DNA from: JBBKWU01 sp037969035
Lineage (GTDB): Bacteria; Pseudomonadota; Alphaproteobacteria; Micavibrionales; Micavibrionaceae
Length of the DNA stretch: 64,000 nucleotides
Direction of reading: 5' to 3'
Assembly: GCA_037969035.1 (NCBI GenBank)
Contig: JBBKWU010000011.1
Span: 36,076-100,075, forward strand
The notes below the pieces were generated by a model. That model was not told where the DNA came from and made no database searches. It saw only the letters and a list, made by a program, of their open reading frames with translations. Of the stretch, positions 34,139 to 43,395 are shown piece after piece (the stretch's first letter is position 1; each line of letters starts with the position of its first letter). Position numbers and translations under genes: made by a program.

Positions 34139-35260
34139 TTAGCGTTTAGGGCCCGCGTGTATCTGCGTTTTAAGCCCCGCAGAGGCCTGTTGCAGTACTT
34201 CAATACCTTGTTCTAATATGGTGTTTTCCCATTTGGGGTCACGGGGGGAGAAGGCTTTGCGCATTTCTTGCTGTGCTTTTTGTAATTGGGCAGGATCGTC
34301 GGTTTTGCTATGCACCCAGTTATCAAAAGCAAGGGCTTTTAGGTTCTTTAACGGGGGTAATGTTCCAAATTCCAAGCCAGAGGTCGTAATGCTACAGTCT
34401 TCGTGCGATTGGGGGCTGAATGCTTGGTCGATGCTGCCAGATACGTTTGCCGATACAGATTTATCTTCTGCTGCGGTTGTTGATTGGACGTGTTCGCTTC
34501 CCCACCATTGTATAGCGCGTAGGGTTGTCGGGTGGTTTGGCGGTGTTGTTATAATCATTTCTCTGTCGCCGTATTTACCAAGACCCGTGTGGATATCGAT
34601 ATGAGCGATATGCGATGTGTTTTCGGCGCATTTTGAGAAAATTTCACGGACGGTGTTGGTTGACCATGCTGCGTCTTGCCCACCGTAGAATAAGCCTTGC
34701 GGGAATCTGTATTGTCCTTGCTGTAGTGCGGCTTGCACGTTGCTCATTTTGTGGCGCATGATACGAAAAGCCGTTTTCGCCAATGTGATATTCCAATTCC
34801 AACGATCGGGCGCGACAATCTTTTGCATTGTTTCTGTTAGGGGGTGTTCTTGTGCTTCGAACGTTTTCCAGTCAACAAAATTACGGTTAAGGTCAATATT
34901 GTCCTCGTTTACTCTTCTGTAATGCGCAAATCCATAAGGGTTTAAGGCGTGGGCATAGACAATGGCGAGGTTATCGGAAATGGGTTCTAATGCTTTTTCT
35001 GTTAAGGCTTTTAGTTGAATAGCAGAGCCAGCAAAGCCTTCTATTCCGTGTAAGCCTGAGCTGATAAGGAGAATGGCTTTCGGGGATGTTGAGCCATGCC
35101 ATGCGATGTCGGTTGTAAGGGGCATACCCTTTGTGTCGTTATGGTTTGGGTGGCTGTAAACGCTGTGTACGATTTCAGGGTTATTGTTTACGGCAGCGCG
35201 AAATTTATCGCGGGCTTCTTCGTATGTATCGCTGAAATAGGGGGAGAGTCGATCTGCCAT
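34139..35260 (-). CDS. DUF2817 M14-family metallopeptidase-like protein
   Basis: The 373-residue protein matches the DUF2817 type of M14 zinc carboxypeptidases. Ligands are H71 and E74 in SSGLHGIEGFAGS and a His in the DIHTGLGKYGDRE segment; ALNPYGFAHYRRVNEDNIDLNRNF (given as parts: NPYGFA and EDNIDLNRNF) supplies the substrate Arg/Asn residues. There is no signal peptide, so it is probably cytoplasmic. A TTGACA/TACATA promoter pair lies upstream at 35299-35326. It stands as a single gene; the substrate is unknown. Confidence 0.85.
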   Translation of the reverse strand: MADRLSPYFSDTYEEARDKFRAAVNNNPEIVHSVYSHPNHNDTKGMPLTTDIAWHGSTSPKAILLISSGLHGIEGFAGSAIQLKALTEKALEPISDNLAIVYAHALNPYGFAHYRRVNEDNIDLNRNFVDWKTFEAQEHPLTETMQKIVAPDRWNWNITLAKTAFRIMRHKMSNVQAALQQGQYRFPQGLFYGGQDAAWSTNTVREIFSKCAENTSHIAHIDIHTGLGKYGDREMIITTPPNHPTTLRAIQWWGSEHVQSTTAAEDKSVSANVSGSIDQAFSPQSHEDCSITTSGLEFGTLPPLKNLKALAFDNWVHSKTDDPAQLQKAQQEMRKAFSPRDPKWENTILEQGIEVLQQASAGLKTQIHAGPKR

Positions 35261-35298
35261 GTGTCTACATTCTCTTTATTATTGTGTGATTTAGTTGT

Positions 35299-35326
35299 TA
35301 TGTAATTTTAGTGACTTGCTTGTCAA
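35299..35326 (-). promoter_or_regulatory. Candidate promoter of the DUF2817 gene
   Basis: Minus-strand TTGACA and TACATA with a 16-base spacer, about 39 bases before the ATG at 35260. Confidence 0.5.
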
Positions 35327-35425
35327 TTGTTATTTGTGAGGGGTGGTGCTGTGCAGCGCGGCAAATATTTGACAGAATCAAAAATTATCTGTACATCGTT
35401 TGGGTTAGGATTTATAGGAATAGTG

Positions 35426-36676
35426 ATGAGCAGCAAAGCCCCAGAAATTGTGACATTCGGATGTCGGTTAAACACCTATGAATCAGAGGTGATGCGGGGG
35501 CATGCCGAAAAGGCAGGCATGGAAGATGCGATTATCTTTAACACATGCGCGGTGACCAAGGAGGCTGAGCGTCAAGCGCGGCAGGCGATACGTCGTGCGC
35601 GCCGTAAGAATCCGAATGCGAAAATTATTGTGACGGGGTGTTCCGCGCAGATCGCGCCAGAGATGTATGCGGCGATGGATGAGGTTGATCAGATCATTGG
35701 GAATGATTTGAAGCTTAAAGCCGAAACTTGGGGCGCGCCGATCACAGAGCGCATTTTGGTCAATGATATTATGTCGGTCAAAGAAACGGCTGGGCATTTG
35801 ATCGAGGGCGTGGAAGGCCATGCACGGGCGTTTATTCAGGTGCAAAATGGTTGTGACCATCGTTGTACGTTTTGTATTATTCCTTATGGGCGCGGGAATT
35901 CGCGGTCTGTTCCTGTGGGTGAGATTGTTGACCAAGTGCGGAAATTGGTGGCGTCAGGCTATAACGAGATTGTGATGACGGGGGTTGATGTCACGTCTTA
36001 TGGGCATGATTTGCCAGGGAAGCCGATGTTGGGGCAGATGATACGGCGCGTGTTTGCGTTGGTGCCTGAATTGCCGCGTTTGCGCTTGTCTTCGCTTGAT
36101 CCAGTGGAGATTGATGATGATTTGTGGCGCTTGATTGCCGAAGAGCCGCGTTTGATGCCGCATTTGCATATGAGCTTGCAAGCGGGCGATGATATGGTGC
36201 TAAAGCGCATGAAACGCCGCCATTTGCGGGCGGATGCGATTGAAATGTGCCGTCGGGCGCGTGAATACCGCCCTGATATGGCGTTTGGCGCGGATATTAT
36301 CGCAGGGTTTCCAACCGAAACGGATGAGATGTTCCAAAATACGCTGGATATTGTGGCGGAGTGCGATTTAACGTTCCTGCATGTGTTCCCGTATTCCGAA
36401 CGCCCCGGTACGCCAGCTGCGAAAATGCCGCAAGTTGATCCGGCGCTGCGGAAAGAGCGAGCTGCGAAACTGCGGGATGCAGGGGATGTTCAGATGGGTA
36501 AATTCTTAAGCTTTCACCTGAATAAAGAACGACAAGTTATTGTTGAAAAAGGAAATGTTGGTCGCACGGAACATTTTGCGGGAGTGCTTTTGGACAAAGA
36601 GCTACCTGTTGGTAGTCTCGCTAATGTACGCACGCAAAGCATTGACGGCGATAAGTTGACCTCGATCATTATTTAG
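35426..36676 (+). CDS. mtaB: tRNA t6A37 methylthiotransferase MtaB
   Basis: MtaB is a radical-SAM enzyme that converts t6A to ms2t6A at tRNA position 37. I start at MSSKAPEIVTFGCRLN (416 residues); 33 further codons upstream are in frame but are unlike the family and lack a good site. The N-terminal methylthiotransferase cluster Cys lie in FGCRLN, FNTCAVT and VTGCSAQ; the radical-SAM CDHRCTFCIIPYGRG motif follows, and a TRAM-like domain ends the protein. It follows dapF at a distance, a common alphaproteobacterial order leading to ftsY. Confidence 0.94.
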   Translation: MSSKAPEIVTFGCRLNTYESEVMRGHAEKAGMEDAIIFNTCAVTKEAERQARQAIRRARRKNPNAKIIVTGCSAQIAPEMYAAMDEVDQIIGNDLKLKAETWGAPITERILVNDIMSVKETAGHLIEGVEGHARAFIQVQNGCDHRCTFCIIPYGRGNSRSVPVGEIVDQVRKLVASGYNEIVMTGVDVTSYGHDLPGKPMLGQMIRRVFALVPELPRLRLSSLDPVEIDDDLWRLIAEEPRLMPHLHMSLQAGDDMVLKRMKRRHLRADAIEMCRRAREYRPDMAFGADIIAGFPTETDEMFQNTLDIVAECDLTFLHVFPYSERPGTPAAKMPQVDPALRKERAAKLRDAGDVQMGKFLSFHLNKERQVIVEKGNVGRTEHFAGVLLDKELPVGSLANVRTQSIDGDKLTSIII

Positions 36677-36744
36677 AGCGTGAAGCGCGTTCATTTACCG
36701 ATTTTATTTGCCCTTTCGGGCGGCTTACGTTATTTATCTATCCC

Positions 36745-37365
36745 ATGTTTACAGGAATAGTGACAGACCGCGGCGTTGTTCTGCGGATTGATGATAAAGG
36801 CGGCCAAAAACGTATTGTGATTGGCTGTCACTATGATTCAACTGATCTGGATATTGGCGCGTCGATTTGTTGCGATGGCTGTTGTTTGACGGTTGTTGAT
36901 TTTGAGGGGGGCGGGATTGCGTTTGATGTCTCCAATGAAACCATCGCCCGCACGACCATCGGTGATTGGAACGCCGAGACATTGGTCAATATCGAAAAAT
37001 CCATGAAATTAGGTGATGAACTTGGCGGACATTTGGTGTTTGGCCATGTGGACGGCAAGGCAACGCTTCAATCTATCGAGCGTGATGGTGATTGTTACCT
37101 TGTAAAAATCGCTGTGCCGCCGCAGCTCGCGCATTATGTCGCGGAAAAAGGCTCGGTCGCGCTGAACGGGGTATCGCTCACGGTGACTGATGTTGAGAAC
37201 AATGTCTTTGGCGTGAGCATTATCCCGCATACATGGGAAGTCACGAACCTTTCACGCTTAAGTGTCGGCAGCGAAATGAATTTCGAGGTTGATATGCTAG
37301 CTCGTTATGTCGCAAGGGTCTTGCAGCATAATGCCCTGATTGCGACGCCCAAGGAAAGCGAATGA
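36745..37365 (+). CDS. ribE: Riboflavin synthase
   Basis: This is the alpha-type riboflavin synthase, which dismutates two lumazines to riboflavin. The 206 residues hold two similar barrels, each beginning with an MFTGIV / GHLVFGHVDG-type block; the family N-terminus MFTGIVTDRGVV and the CLTVVD and VSLTVTDVENN repeat motifs are visible. No FMN riboswitch is recognisable in the 69-bp upstream gap. It overlaps ribB by 4 bp, forming a compact ribE-ribB-ribH run. Confidence 0.96.
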   Translation: MFTGIVTDRGVVLRIDDKGGQKRIVIGCHYDSTDLDIGASICCDGCCLTVVDFEGGGIAFDVSNETIARTTIGDWNAETLVNIEKSMKLGDELGGHLVFGHVDGKATLQSIERDGDCYLVKIAVPPQLAHYVAEKGSVALNGVSLTVTDVENNVFGVSIIPHTWEVTNLSRLSVGSEMNFEVDMLARYVARVLQHNALIATPKESE

Positions 37366-38003
37366 GTTTGAGTTTACAGCGTACCGAAAGCGGGAGCATG
37401 ATTGCCTCGACCGAAGAGATTATTGCTGAGATTGCCGCGGGGCGTATGGTTATCATGGTGGATGATGAAGGTCGCGAAAACGAAGGTGACCTTATTGTTG
37501 CTGCCGATTACATTACACCAGAACATATCAATTTTATGGCGATGTACGGGCGCGGTCTTATTTGCTTGCCGATGGAGGGCGCGATTATTGATCGTTTGCA
37601 GCTTTCCCCGATGGCACAAAACAACACATCCACATACGGCACAGCCTTTACGGTGTCTATTGGCGCACGCGAAGGTATGACGACAGGGATTTCCGCATTT
37701 GATCGCGCCAAAACGGTGCAAGTCGCCGTGAACTCACAAAGCACAGCAGATGATTTGTCCACTCCGGGGCATATTTTCCCGTTACGGGCGGCAGAGGGCG
37801 GTGTTCTTACGCGTGACGGACACACAGAAGTGTCAGTTGATTTGGCAAAGCTCGCAGGGCTTAGTGGTGCGGCGGTGATTTGCGAAGTGATGAAAGATGA
37901 CGGCACAATGGCACGGTTGGCTGACCTTGAAATATTTGCCACAACCCATAATATAAAGATAGGTACGATTGCAGATGTTGTGGCGTATAGGAGCAGCAAG
38001 TAA
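37362..38003 (+). CDS. ribB: 3,4-dihydroxy-2-butanone-4-phosphate synthase
   Basis: RibB makes the four-carbon unit of riboflavin from ribulose 5-phosphate. The 213-residue protein is the stand-alone form, without a GTP cyclohydrolase II domain. Motifs: VDDEGRENEGDLIVAAD near 30-45, GRGLICLPM, FTVSIGAREGMTTGISAFDRA and TPGHIFPLRAAEGGVLTRDGHTEVSVDL in parts (GHIFPL, RDGHTE). It overlaps ribE (ATGA) and shares one base with ribH. Confidence 0.96.
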   Translation: MSLSLQRTESGSMIASTEEIIAEIAAGRMVIMVDDEGRENEGDLIVAADYITPEHINFMAMYGRGLICLPMEGAIIDRLQLSPMAQNNTSTYGTAFTVSIGAREGMTTGISAFDRAKTVQVAVNSQSTADDLSTPGHIFPLRAAEGGVLTRDGHTEVSVDLAKLAGLSGAAVICEVMKDDGTMARLADLEIFATTHNIKIGTIADVVAYRSSK

Positions 38004-38428
38004 TGACAAAAGTTTTGATAATCGAAGCGCGGTATTACAAGCATATCAATGATTTGCTGCTGGATGGCGTGAAAGAGACATTGAACAAGGCGGGCGCGAC
38101 ATTTGATGTGTTGACGGTTCCCGGTGCTTTGGAAATTCCTGCGGCACTTAAATTATCATTGGGGCTTGGTTATGATGCGTATGTGGTGATGGGATGCATC
38201 ATCCGTGGCGAAACAAGCCATTATGATATCGTGTGCAACGAAAGCGCACGCGGCGTTTATGAAATGGTGCTGGATTATGATCTGGCACTGGGCAATGCGA
38301 TTTTGACCGTTGAAAACGAAGCGCAAGCCATTGCGCGGGCGGATAAAACACAGAAAAACAAAGGCGGCGATGCGGCGGGCGCAGCGCTGCGGTTGCTAGA
38401 GATTAAAACGGCGGTGCGAGGATTATGA
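38003..38428 (+). CDS. ribH: 6,7-dimethyl-8-ribityllumazine synthase
   Basis: RibH condenses the pyrimidine with the butanone phosphate to lumazine. The 141 residues contain the family blocks PGALEIPAAL near 49, MGCIIRGETSHYDIVCNE near 72-89, and LTVENEAQAIARA near 105. In alphaproteobacteria nusB usually follows, but here ftsY begins at once (4-bp overlap), so the order is rearranged. Confidence 0.95.
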   Translation: MTKVLIIEARYYKHINDLLLDGVKETLNKAGATFDVLTVPGALEIPAALKLSLGLGYDAYVVMGCIIRGETSHYDIVCNESARGVYEMVLDYDLALGNAILTVENEAQAIARADKTQKNKGGDAAGAALRLLEIKTAVRGL

Positions 38429-39792
38429 TGTTTTGGCGGAAAAAGAAAAAAGACACGACAGCATCGGGTGATTTGCCTGAAAGCCCGCAGGAAGTTCCGA
38501 TCAGTGTTCCTGAAACGGCGCCTGAAAGACCTGCGGAAGTCCCTGTTGAACCTGATGTGCCGCAAGAAGCGCCTGTGGAAACACCGCCGCCTGAAATAGA
38601 GCCACCGCCAGAGCCAAAGCGCGAAGACCCCGCACCGATGCCGATGCCCGCGCCGGAAGACCCACCACCTGAGGAAGAGCCAACACCTGTTCCCGTGCCA
38701 GAACCAGAGCAGCCAGAAATTGAGCCTGTGCGTGAACCAGTGCCGATGCCTGCGCCGCCGCAAGAGCCTGAGATAGAGCCTATTCCTGACCAACCAGCGC
38801 CCGAAGAAGAAACGGGCGTTGTTTCTTTGAGCACGCAATCTGCGGAGGAAGACAAAGGCAAGGGTACAGGCGGAAGCTGGCTCGGGCGTTTGTCTAAAGG
38901 CTTGTCTAAATCATCATCGAAGATTGGGCAGGGGCTTGCTGATTTGGTCACGAAACGCAAGCTTGACCAGAATATGTTGGATGAATTGGAAGAGCTGTTG
39001 ATTATGGCTGATTTAGGCCCGAAAACTGCCGCGCATATTGTGGGCACGTTCGGCGCGGATCGTTTCGGCAAGGATATTTCTGAAACCGAAATTAAGGATT
39101 TATTGGCGGGGAGTATTTCGAAAATTTTAAGCCCTGTGGCGCAGACGATGGCGTTTGCCAAGGTTGATGGCAAGCCGATGGTTGTGATTGTGTGTGGTGT
39201 AAATGGCGTGGGTAAAACCACAACGATTGGCAAGATTGCGTATGACCTCTCGGTGAAGCAAGGCATGAAAATTACACTCGGCGCAGGGGACACGTTCCGT
39301 GCCGCAGCGGTCGAGCAGCTTGAGATTTGGGCGCAGCGCGCCAATACGGGCTTTGTGAAAAAGGATTTGGGCGCGGATGCCGCGGCACTTGCGTATGAAG
39401 CGTACGAGAAAGCCAAAGCAGATAATGCGGATGTGTTGTTTATAGACACGGCAGGACGACTTCATAACAAAGCGAACTTGATGGCCGAACTTGAGAAGAT
39501 CATCCGCGTTTTGAAAAAGCATGACGAGAATTTACCGCATGCTGTTTTGTTGGTTTTGGACGCCACGACAGGGCAAAATGCGCACGCACAGGTGGAGACA
39601 TTCAAACAGATGGTCAATGTCACAGGCTTGGCGGTGACAAAGCTGGATGGTTCTGCCAAGGGTGGTGTTGTTGTTAGCCTTGCCGATCACTTTGGCTTGC
39701 CGATTCACTATATCGGTGTGGGCGAAACAGCCGAAGATTTGCGCCCGTTTGCGGCGGATGATTTCGCGCGCTCGCTCGTTGGTAGCGTTTAA
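38425..39792 (+). CDS. ftsY: Signal recognition particle receptor FtsY
   Basis: FtsY docks SRP-ribosome complexes at the membrane. The 455-residue protein has an acidic, Pro/Glu-rich N-terminal region (about 12-135) with many PEP and PVP repeats, then the N and G domains: G1 GVNGVGKTTTIGK near 255-267, GDTFRAAAVEQL, DTAGR, TKLDGSAKGG and the final GVGETAEDLRPF. Pairing with Ffh at 27435-29036 is expected. The Pro-rich part is longer and more regular than in many FtsY proteins and produces false long frames on the other strand. Confidence 0.96.
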   Translation: MMFWRKKKKDTTASGDLPESPQEVPISVPETAPERPAEVPVEPDVPQEAPVETPPPEIEPPPEPKREDPAPMPMPAPEDPPPEEEPTPVPVPEPEQPEIEPVREPVPMPAPPQEPEIEPIPDQPAPEEETGVVSLSTQSAEEDKGKGTGGSWLGRLSKGLSKSSSKIGQGLADLVTKRKLDQNMLDELEELLIMADLGPKTAAHIVGTFGADRFGKDISETEIKDLLAGSISKILSPVAQTMAFAKVDGKPMVVIVCGVNGVGKTTTIGKIAYDLSVKQGMKITLGAGDTFRAAAVEQLEIWAQRANTGFVKKDLGADAAALAYEAYEKAKADNADVLFIDTAGRLHNKANLMAELEKIIRVLKKHDENLPHAVLLVLDATTGQNAHAQVETFKQMVNVTGLAVTKLDGSAKGGVVVSLADHFGLPIHYIGVGETAEDLRPFAADDFARSLVGSV

Positions 39793-39915
39793 TAAAATTT
39801 TCCGTATTTCTTTGTAATATTGTTTGACAGAAGCGTGGTTCTGTTGATATGAGTTGCTGCAGCGCAATAATGCGCATTTCCTAATATATGTTTTTTGATT
39901 AGAAAGTCGGCGGGC

Positions 39916-40287
39916 ATGTCTGTACAGCAAAAGTTACAATTTTTGAGCGAAGCGTTTCATAACATGGGGTATCAATGTTCGGTTGCGCCTGTGGAATCCC
40001 CGAACGCCGCGTCGTTTGTGGTGGAAAAGGGCGATATCCGCGCGCAATTTGTGGCGTGTGCGGTGGCGTGTACGAAACGCTGGCGTGGGCGTGATGCTGT
40101 TTTGGTTGTTGAGGCCGAGAAGGCGAAGATGCGCTTTCCGTTTGGTCATAAAAATCCCGATGGGCAGAAATACCGTTTCTATATGACGGGGCTTAGCCGT
40201 GCCGAAGGCGATGATCCGAAAGTGCATAGTGATAGGCTTGCTGCTAAAGGGATTGCGGCGCAGATATGCGAGAAACTGGCGTTGTAA
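39916..40287 (+). CDS. Unrecognised 123-residue protein
   Basis: The ATG at 39916 is chosen over a TTG seven codons upstream; a GGCGGG stretch is in place as ribosome-binding site. The product is basic and soluble, with an ACAVACTKRWRGRDAVLVVEA segment in the centre (shown at its core VACTKRWRGRD) carrying two Cys. No family recognised. A TTGACA-like box near 39831 may start this gene separately from ftsY. Confidence 0.6.
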   Translation: MSVQQKLQFLSEAFHNMGYQCSVAPVESPNAASFVVEKGDIRAQFVACAVACTKRWRGRDAVLVVEAEKAKMRFPFGHKNPDGQKYRFYMTGLSRAEGDDPKVHSDRLAAKGIAAQICEKLAL

Positions 40288-40347
40288 TGCGCGCGGTTGC
40301 TTATTGTTTAATTTTTGCGCATTTCGATACATCTTCTTGTTTTATTA

Positions 40348-41886
40348 ATGAAAATCAGCGATCATAATATCAATATGATCAAAGCACCAAAACTCATTAA
40401 AGCTAAAAAATACTCTGACTCGGAGGATGCACACGGAGCCGTGTGCGATATCTATGAGGAGCAGGTTGCGTATTTGCGCGAGGCATTTGATGCCTTTCAA
40501 AAAGGCGAAATTCCAAGCCACCGCGTTTCGGGGTATTACCCCTATATCCGTATCGAGGCCAAAGATGCCACGCGGATGGATACGCGCTTTTCCTACGGTT
40601 TTGTGACTAAGGCTGGGGTTTATGAGGCGACGGTCACGCGCCCGACAGACATTTTTGATTTCTACCTGAAAGAACAAATCAGGCTTTTGATGTTAAATCA
40701 TAGCTGCGCGGTGGAGATTGGGGTTAGTAATAAGCCTATTCCGATTCATTTTGCGCTGGGTGATGATTTTCATTTGGAAAAAGGACTGAGCAGCGAGTTG
40801 ATTAACGCGCTGCCGTCGAAATTCGATATGCCTGATTTGGAGGGCATGGATGACGAAGTCGCCAATAACACAAATGTTGTCCCGCCGGGGCAGCCCTCGC
40901 CGCTCTCCTTATTTAACGCGCCGCGCACAGACCTTAGTATCATGCGCTTGCGTCATTATACAGGCACGTCAGCGAAACATTTTCAGAACTATGTGATCTT
41001 CACCAACTATCAGTTTTATATCGATGAATTCGTGCGGATGTGTCGCGATATTATGGCGCCAACCGATGATCCTAAACTCAAGAAAGAACGCGCAGAATAT
41101 AGTGCTTTTGTTGAACCAGGGAATAGGGTGAGCACAAACAAAAATTGCGTGGATACGCCTGATGCGGATGAGGTAGGCACGCCGATGTCACGATTGCCGC
41201 AGATGCCTGCTTATCATTTGAAACGTGCCGATGGTTCGGGCATTACGATGATTAATATCGGTGTTGGCCCATCGAACGCGAAAACGATTACAGACCATAT
41301 TGCGGTGTTACGTCCGCATGCGTGGTTGATGCTCGGCCATTGTGCGGGGTTACGGAATTCACAAAGCATGGGCGATTATGTTATGGCACACGCGTATTTG
41401 CGTGAGGATCATATTTTGGATGATGATTTGCCTGTCTCTATTCCTATTCCTGCGCTGTCGGAAATTCAGCTTGCTCTGGAAGAAGCTGTGGCGCGTGTCA
41501 CGGGCTTGCAGGGCTATGATCTGAAGAAAATTATGCGTACAGGAACAGTAGCAACGATTGATGACCGAAATTGGGAATTACGCCCGACGATCAGACAGAA
41601 CTTACGCCTGAGCCAGAGCCGCGCGATTGCGTTGGAGATGGAATCAGGCACCATCGCCGCGAACGGTTTCCGTTTCCGTGTGCCTTATGGAACATTGCTT
41701 TGCGTGTCAGATAAACCACTGCACGGACAACCAAAACTGCCCGGCATGGCGGACTCGTTTTATAAGGAACGGGTAGAGCAGCATTTGCAGATTGGTCTTT
41801 TGACCATGGCCTTGCTGCGTGATATCGGCCCTGCGCAATTGCACAGCCGTAAATTACGGTCTTTCAGCGAAGTCGCGTTTCAGTAA
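40348..41886 (+). CDS. amn: AMP nucleosidase
   Basis: AMP nucleosidase splits AMP into adenine and ribose 5-phosphate. The protein shows the bacterial Amn layout: an N-terminal regulatory domain (SGYYPYIRIE, TRMDTRFSYG) and a C-terminal phosphorylase-like domain with INIGVGPSNAKTITDHIAVLRP, WLMLGHCAGLRNSQ and ALEMESGTIAANGFRF (in parts). Length is about 512 residues against 484 in E. coli. The start is uncertain: ATGs at 40348 and 40375 are both in frame and neither has a clear ribosome-binding site. Confidence 0.92.
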   Translation: MKISDHNINMIKAPKLIKAKKYSDSEDAHGAVCDIYEEQVAYLREAFDAFQKGEIPSHRVSGYYPYIRIEAKDATRMDTRFSYGFVTKAGVYEATVTRPTDIFDFYLKEQIRLLMLNHSCAVEIGVSNKPIPIHFALGDDFHLEKGLSSELINALPSKFDMPDLEGMDDEVANNTNVVPPGQPSPLSLFNAPRTDLSIMRLRHYTGTSAKHFQNYVIFTNYQFYIDEFVRMCRDIMAPTDDPKLKKERAEYSAFVEPGNRVSTNKNCVDTPDADEVGTPMSRLPQMPAYHLKRADGSGITMINIGVGPSNAKTITDHIAVLRPHAWLMLGHCAGLRNSQSMGDYVMAHAYLREDHILDDDLPVSIPIPALSEIQLALEEAVARVTGLQGYDLKKIMRTGTVATIDDRNWELRPTIRQNLRLSQSRAIALEMESGTIAANGFRFRVPYGTLLCVSDKPLHGQPKLPGMADSFYKERVEQHLQIGLLTMALLRDIGPAQLHSRKLRSFSEVAFQ

Positions 41887-41889
41887 TTT

Positions 41890-42198
41890 TTATGGAGTAG
41901 GTGTTGTTTCAAACGGTTCTTTTTTACCGCTTGGAAAAGTGCATATCCAACCATCATCTGCGACGATATGGGTTTTTAGGCCTGTATTGATGTCGCGAAC
42001 GTTTAAGGTGAGGTTCCCGTTGACCGTCGCTGTTGTATCTTCAGCTTCGGTGTCAAAAGATATAGAAACATTTGTGAAGGCGTTGGTGCAATTCCAAATG
42101 CCTTCTTCTTCCCATTCGATGGCATCGCCTGAGTATTCACAACCAGCGAGCAAAAAAGCGCCTAAGAGGGCGGCAGGTAATAGTTTTGAGTTTGTCAT
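41890..42198 (-). CDS. Small lipoprotein of unknown function
   Basis: The 102-residue protein has a lipoprotein signal with lipobox LLAGC (Cys20). The mature part is acidic and beta-rich, with two more Cys (in IWNCTN and WICTFP) that could pair. A strong ribosome-binding site (aggagatc) precedes the ATG. Asp/Gln absent at position +2 (Glu follows Cys), so outer-membrane sorting is expected but unproven. No family recognised; it converges with amn. Confidence 0.75.
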   Translation of the reverse strand: MTNSKLLPAALLGAFLLAGCEYSGDAIEWEEEGIWNCTNAFTNVSISFDTEAEDTTATVNGNLTLNVRDINTGLKTHIVADDGWICTFPSGKKEPFETTPTP

Positions 42199-42250
42199 GG
42201 TGTGATCTCCTGTAAATTTATTATGCGTTATTGTTATAGAGAGGGTGTCT

Positions 42251-43393
42251 CTATGTCAATAAGTGTTCACATAACTTTTTCACATCATTTTCATCTTGGG
42301 AGATTGAAAACCCAAAGCGCAGGCGGTTTTTGCGGCGGTCGGTGATGATGTTTTGCGTCAGAAGCGCGTCATGGATTTCGGCGGCACGGTCGGTTTCAAA
42401 GGTTAGGAAATTACCGCGAATGGTGGTGTTTGTGGGGGTGATGAGCGTGCCGAGATCGGCTTTTCTTTCGGCTAGGAATAGAGTTTGAAGCGCGAGAACG
42501 TGGTTGTGAATGTCGGCAACGTCAATGTTTTCACGTGCGAGCATATCATGCACCGCAACGGTGCGGTATAGACCTGACGGGTCGAACGTCGCACCAGAAA
42601 AGCGGAAGCCGTTGGTGGCGTAGGGTGTTTCACCGCCGTTTTGATCATCGAGCGCACCGATATCGGCGTACCAACCCGTATTGGGCGGGCGCATGGCGTA
42701 ACCGTCGGGGCAGTGCATGAAGCAGCAGCCTTCGCCCGCCATCGCGTATTTATAGCCGCCCGCGATGTAAAAAGCGCGGTTCTCTATCGCGTGTAAGTCA
42801 GTCGGCAACGCCATATAGCCGTGATAGCCATCAATCACGATGAGGGTGTCGTTGTTGGTTACGGCATTCACAATGTCGGCTAGATCAGGCACAACGTAGC
42901 CCGCATTAAAGAAGGTTTGGCTGAAAAATAGCAGATCGTAATCATTTGCGGCGATTTCAGCCTTTAAACGGGCGGGGAAGGTGTCAAACGGCATGGCGGC
43001 CACACGATTAACGGAAAGGCTGTCATCCTCCTCCAGTCGCTTGATCTGGCGTTCAAAGCTGTAAAATTCACTGTCGGTGGTGAGGATGCGCGGGTTTTTC
43101 GGCAGACAAGACAGGATACGGGTCACAAATTCATGCGTATTGGGCGCAAAGGTAACGTTTTGCGGCGTTGAGAGGTTTAGTATTTTGGCAATGCCGTTCT
43201 GCGCCGCAGGGATAATATGCGGAAAAATCACCTTGCCCCATTTTTGGTCAAGATATTGCGTGGAGTCGCGCCAATATTGCTGCTGCGCTTCGAAGGTATC
43301 ATCAGGCCACGGATGGTGGCTGTGCGGTGCAAAATGAAGACGGTCGGGCGCGGCGTTTGTGGTTTTGCTGAAAAGATGTTTGTAGCTTTTCAT
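42251..43393 (-). CDS. Kynureninase-like PLP enzyme (aminotransferase class V fold)
   Basis: The 380-residue protein belongs to fold-type I PLP enzymes of class V. The Schiff-base lysine is in GGYKYAMAGEG; TLIVIDGYHGYMALP supplies the PLP-ring Asp. HFAPHSHHPWPDDTFEAQQQYW at the start (core HSHHPWPDD) resembles kynureninase and relatives. It directly follows a tryptophan 2,3-dioxygenase gene (2 bp apart), which argues for a role in the kynurenine pathway. It is shorter than typical kynureninases (about 415), so another related enzyme is possible. Confidence 0.75.
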   Translation of the reverse strand: MKSYKHLFSKTTNAAPDRLHFAPHSHHPWPDDTFEAQQQYWRDSTQYLDQKWGKVIFPHIIPAAQNGIAKILNLSTPQNVTFAPNTHEFVTRILSCLPKNPRILTTDSEFYSFERQIKRLEEDDSLSVNRVAAMPFDTFPARLKAEIAANDYDLLFFSQTFFNAGYVVPDLADIVNAVTNNDTLIVIDGYHGYMALPTDLHAIENRAFYIAGGYKYAMAGEGCCFMHCPDGYAMRPPNTGWYADIGALDDQNGGETPYATNGFRFSGATFDPSGLYRTVAVHDMLARENIDVADIHNHVLALQTLFLAERKADLGTLITPTNTTIRGNFLTFETDRAAEIHDALLTQNIITDRRKNRLRFGFSISQDENDVKKLCEHLLT

Positions 43394-43395
43394 GT

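Noticed and set aside
36677..36744. FMN riboswitch before ribE
   Set aside because: The gap is only 68 bp and shows just a small GCCC/GGGC hairpin, with none of the conserved FMN element core.
38403..39449. 348-codon minus-strand frame opposite ftsY
   Set aside because: It mirrors the Pro/Glu-rich part of FtsY, reads as Gly/Ser repeats, and overlaps a certain gene fully.
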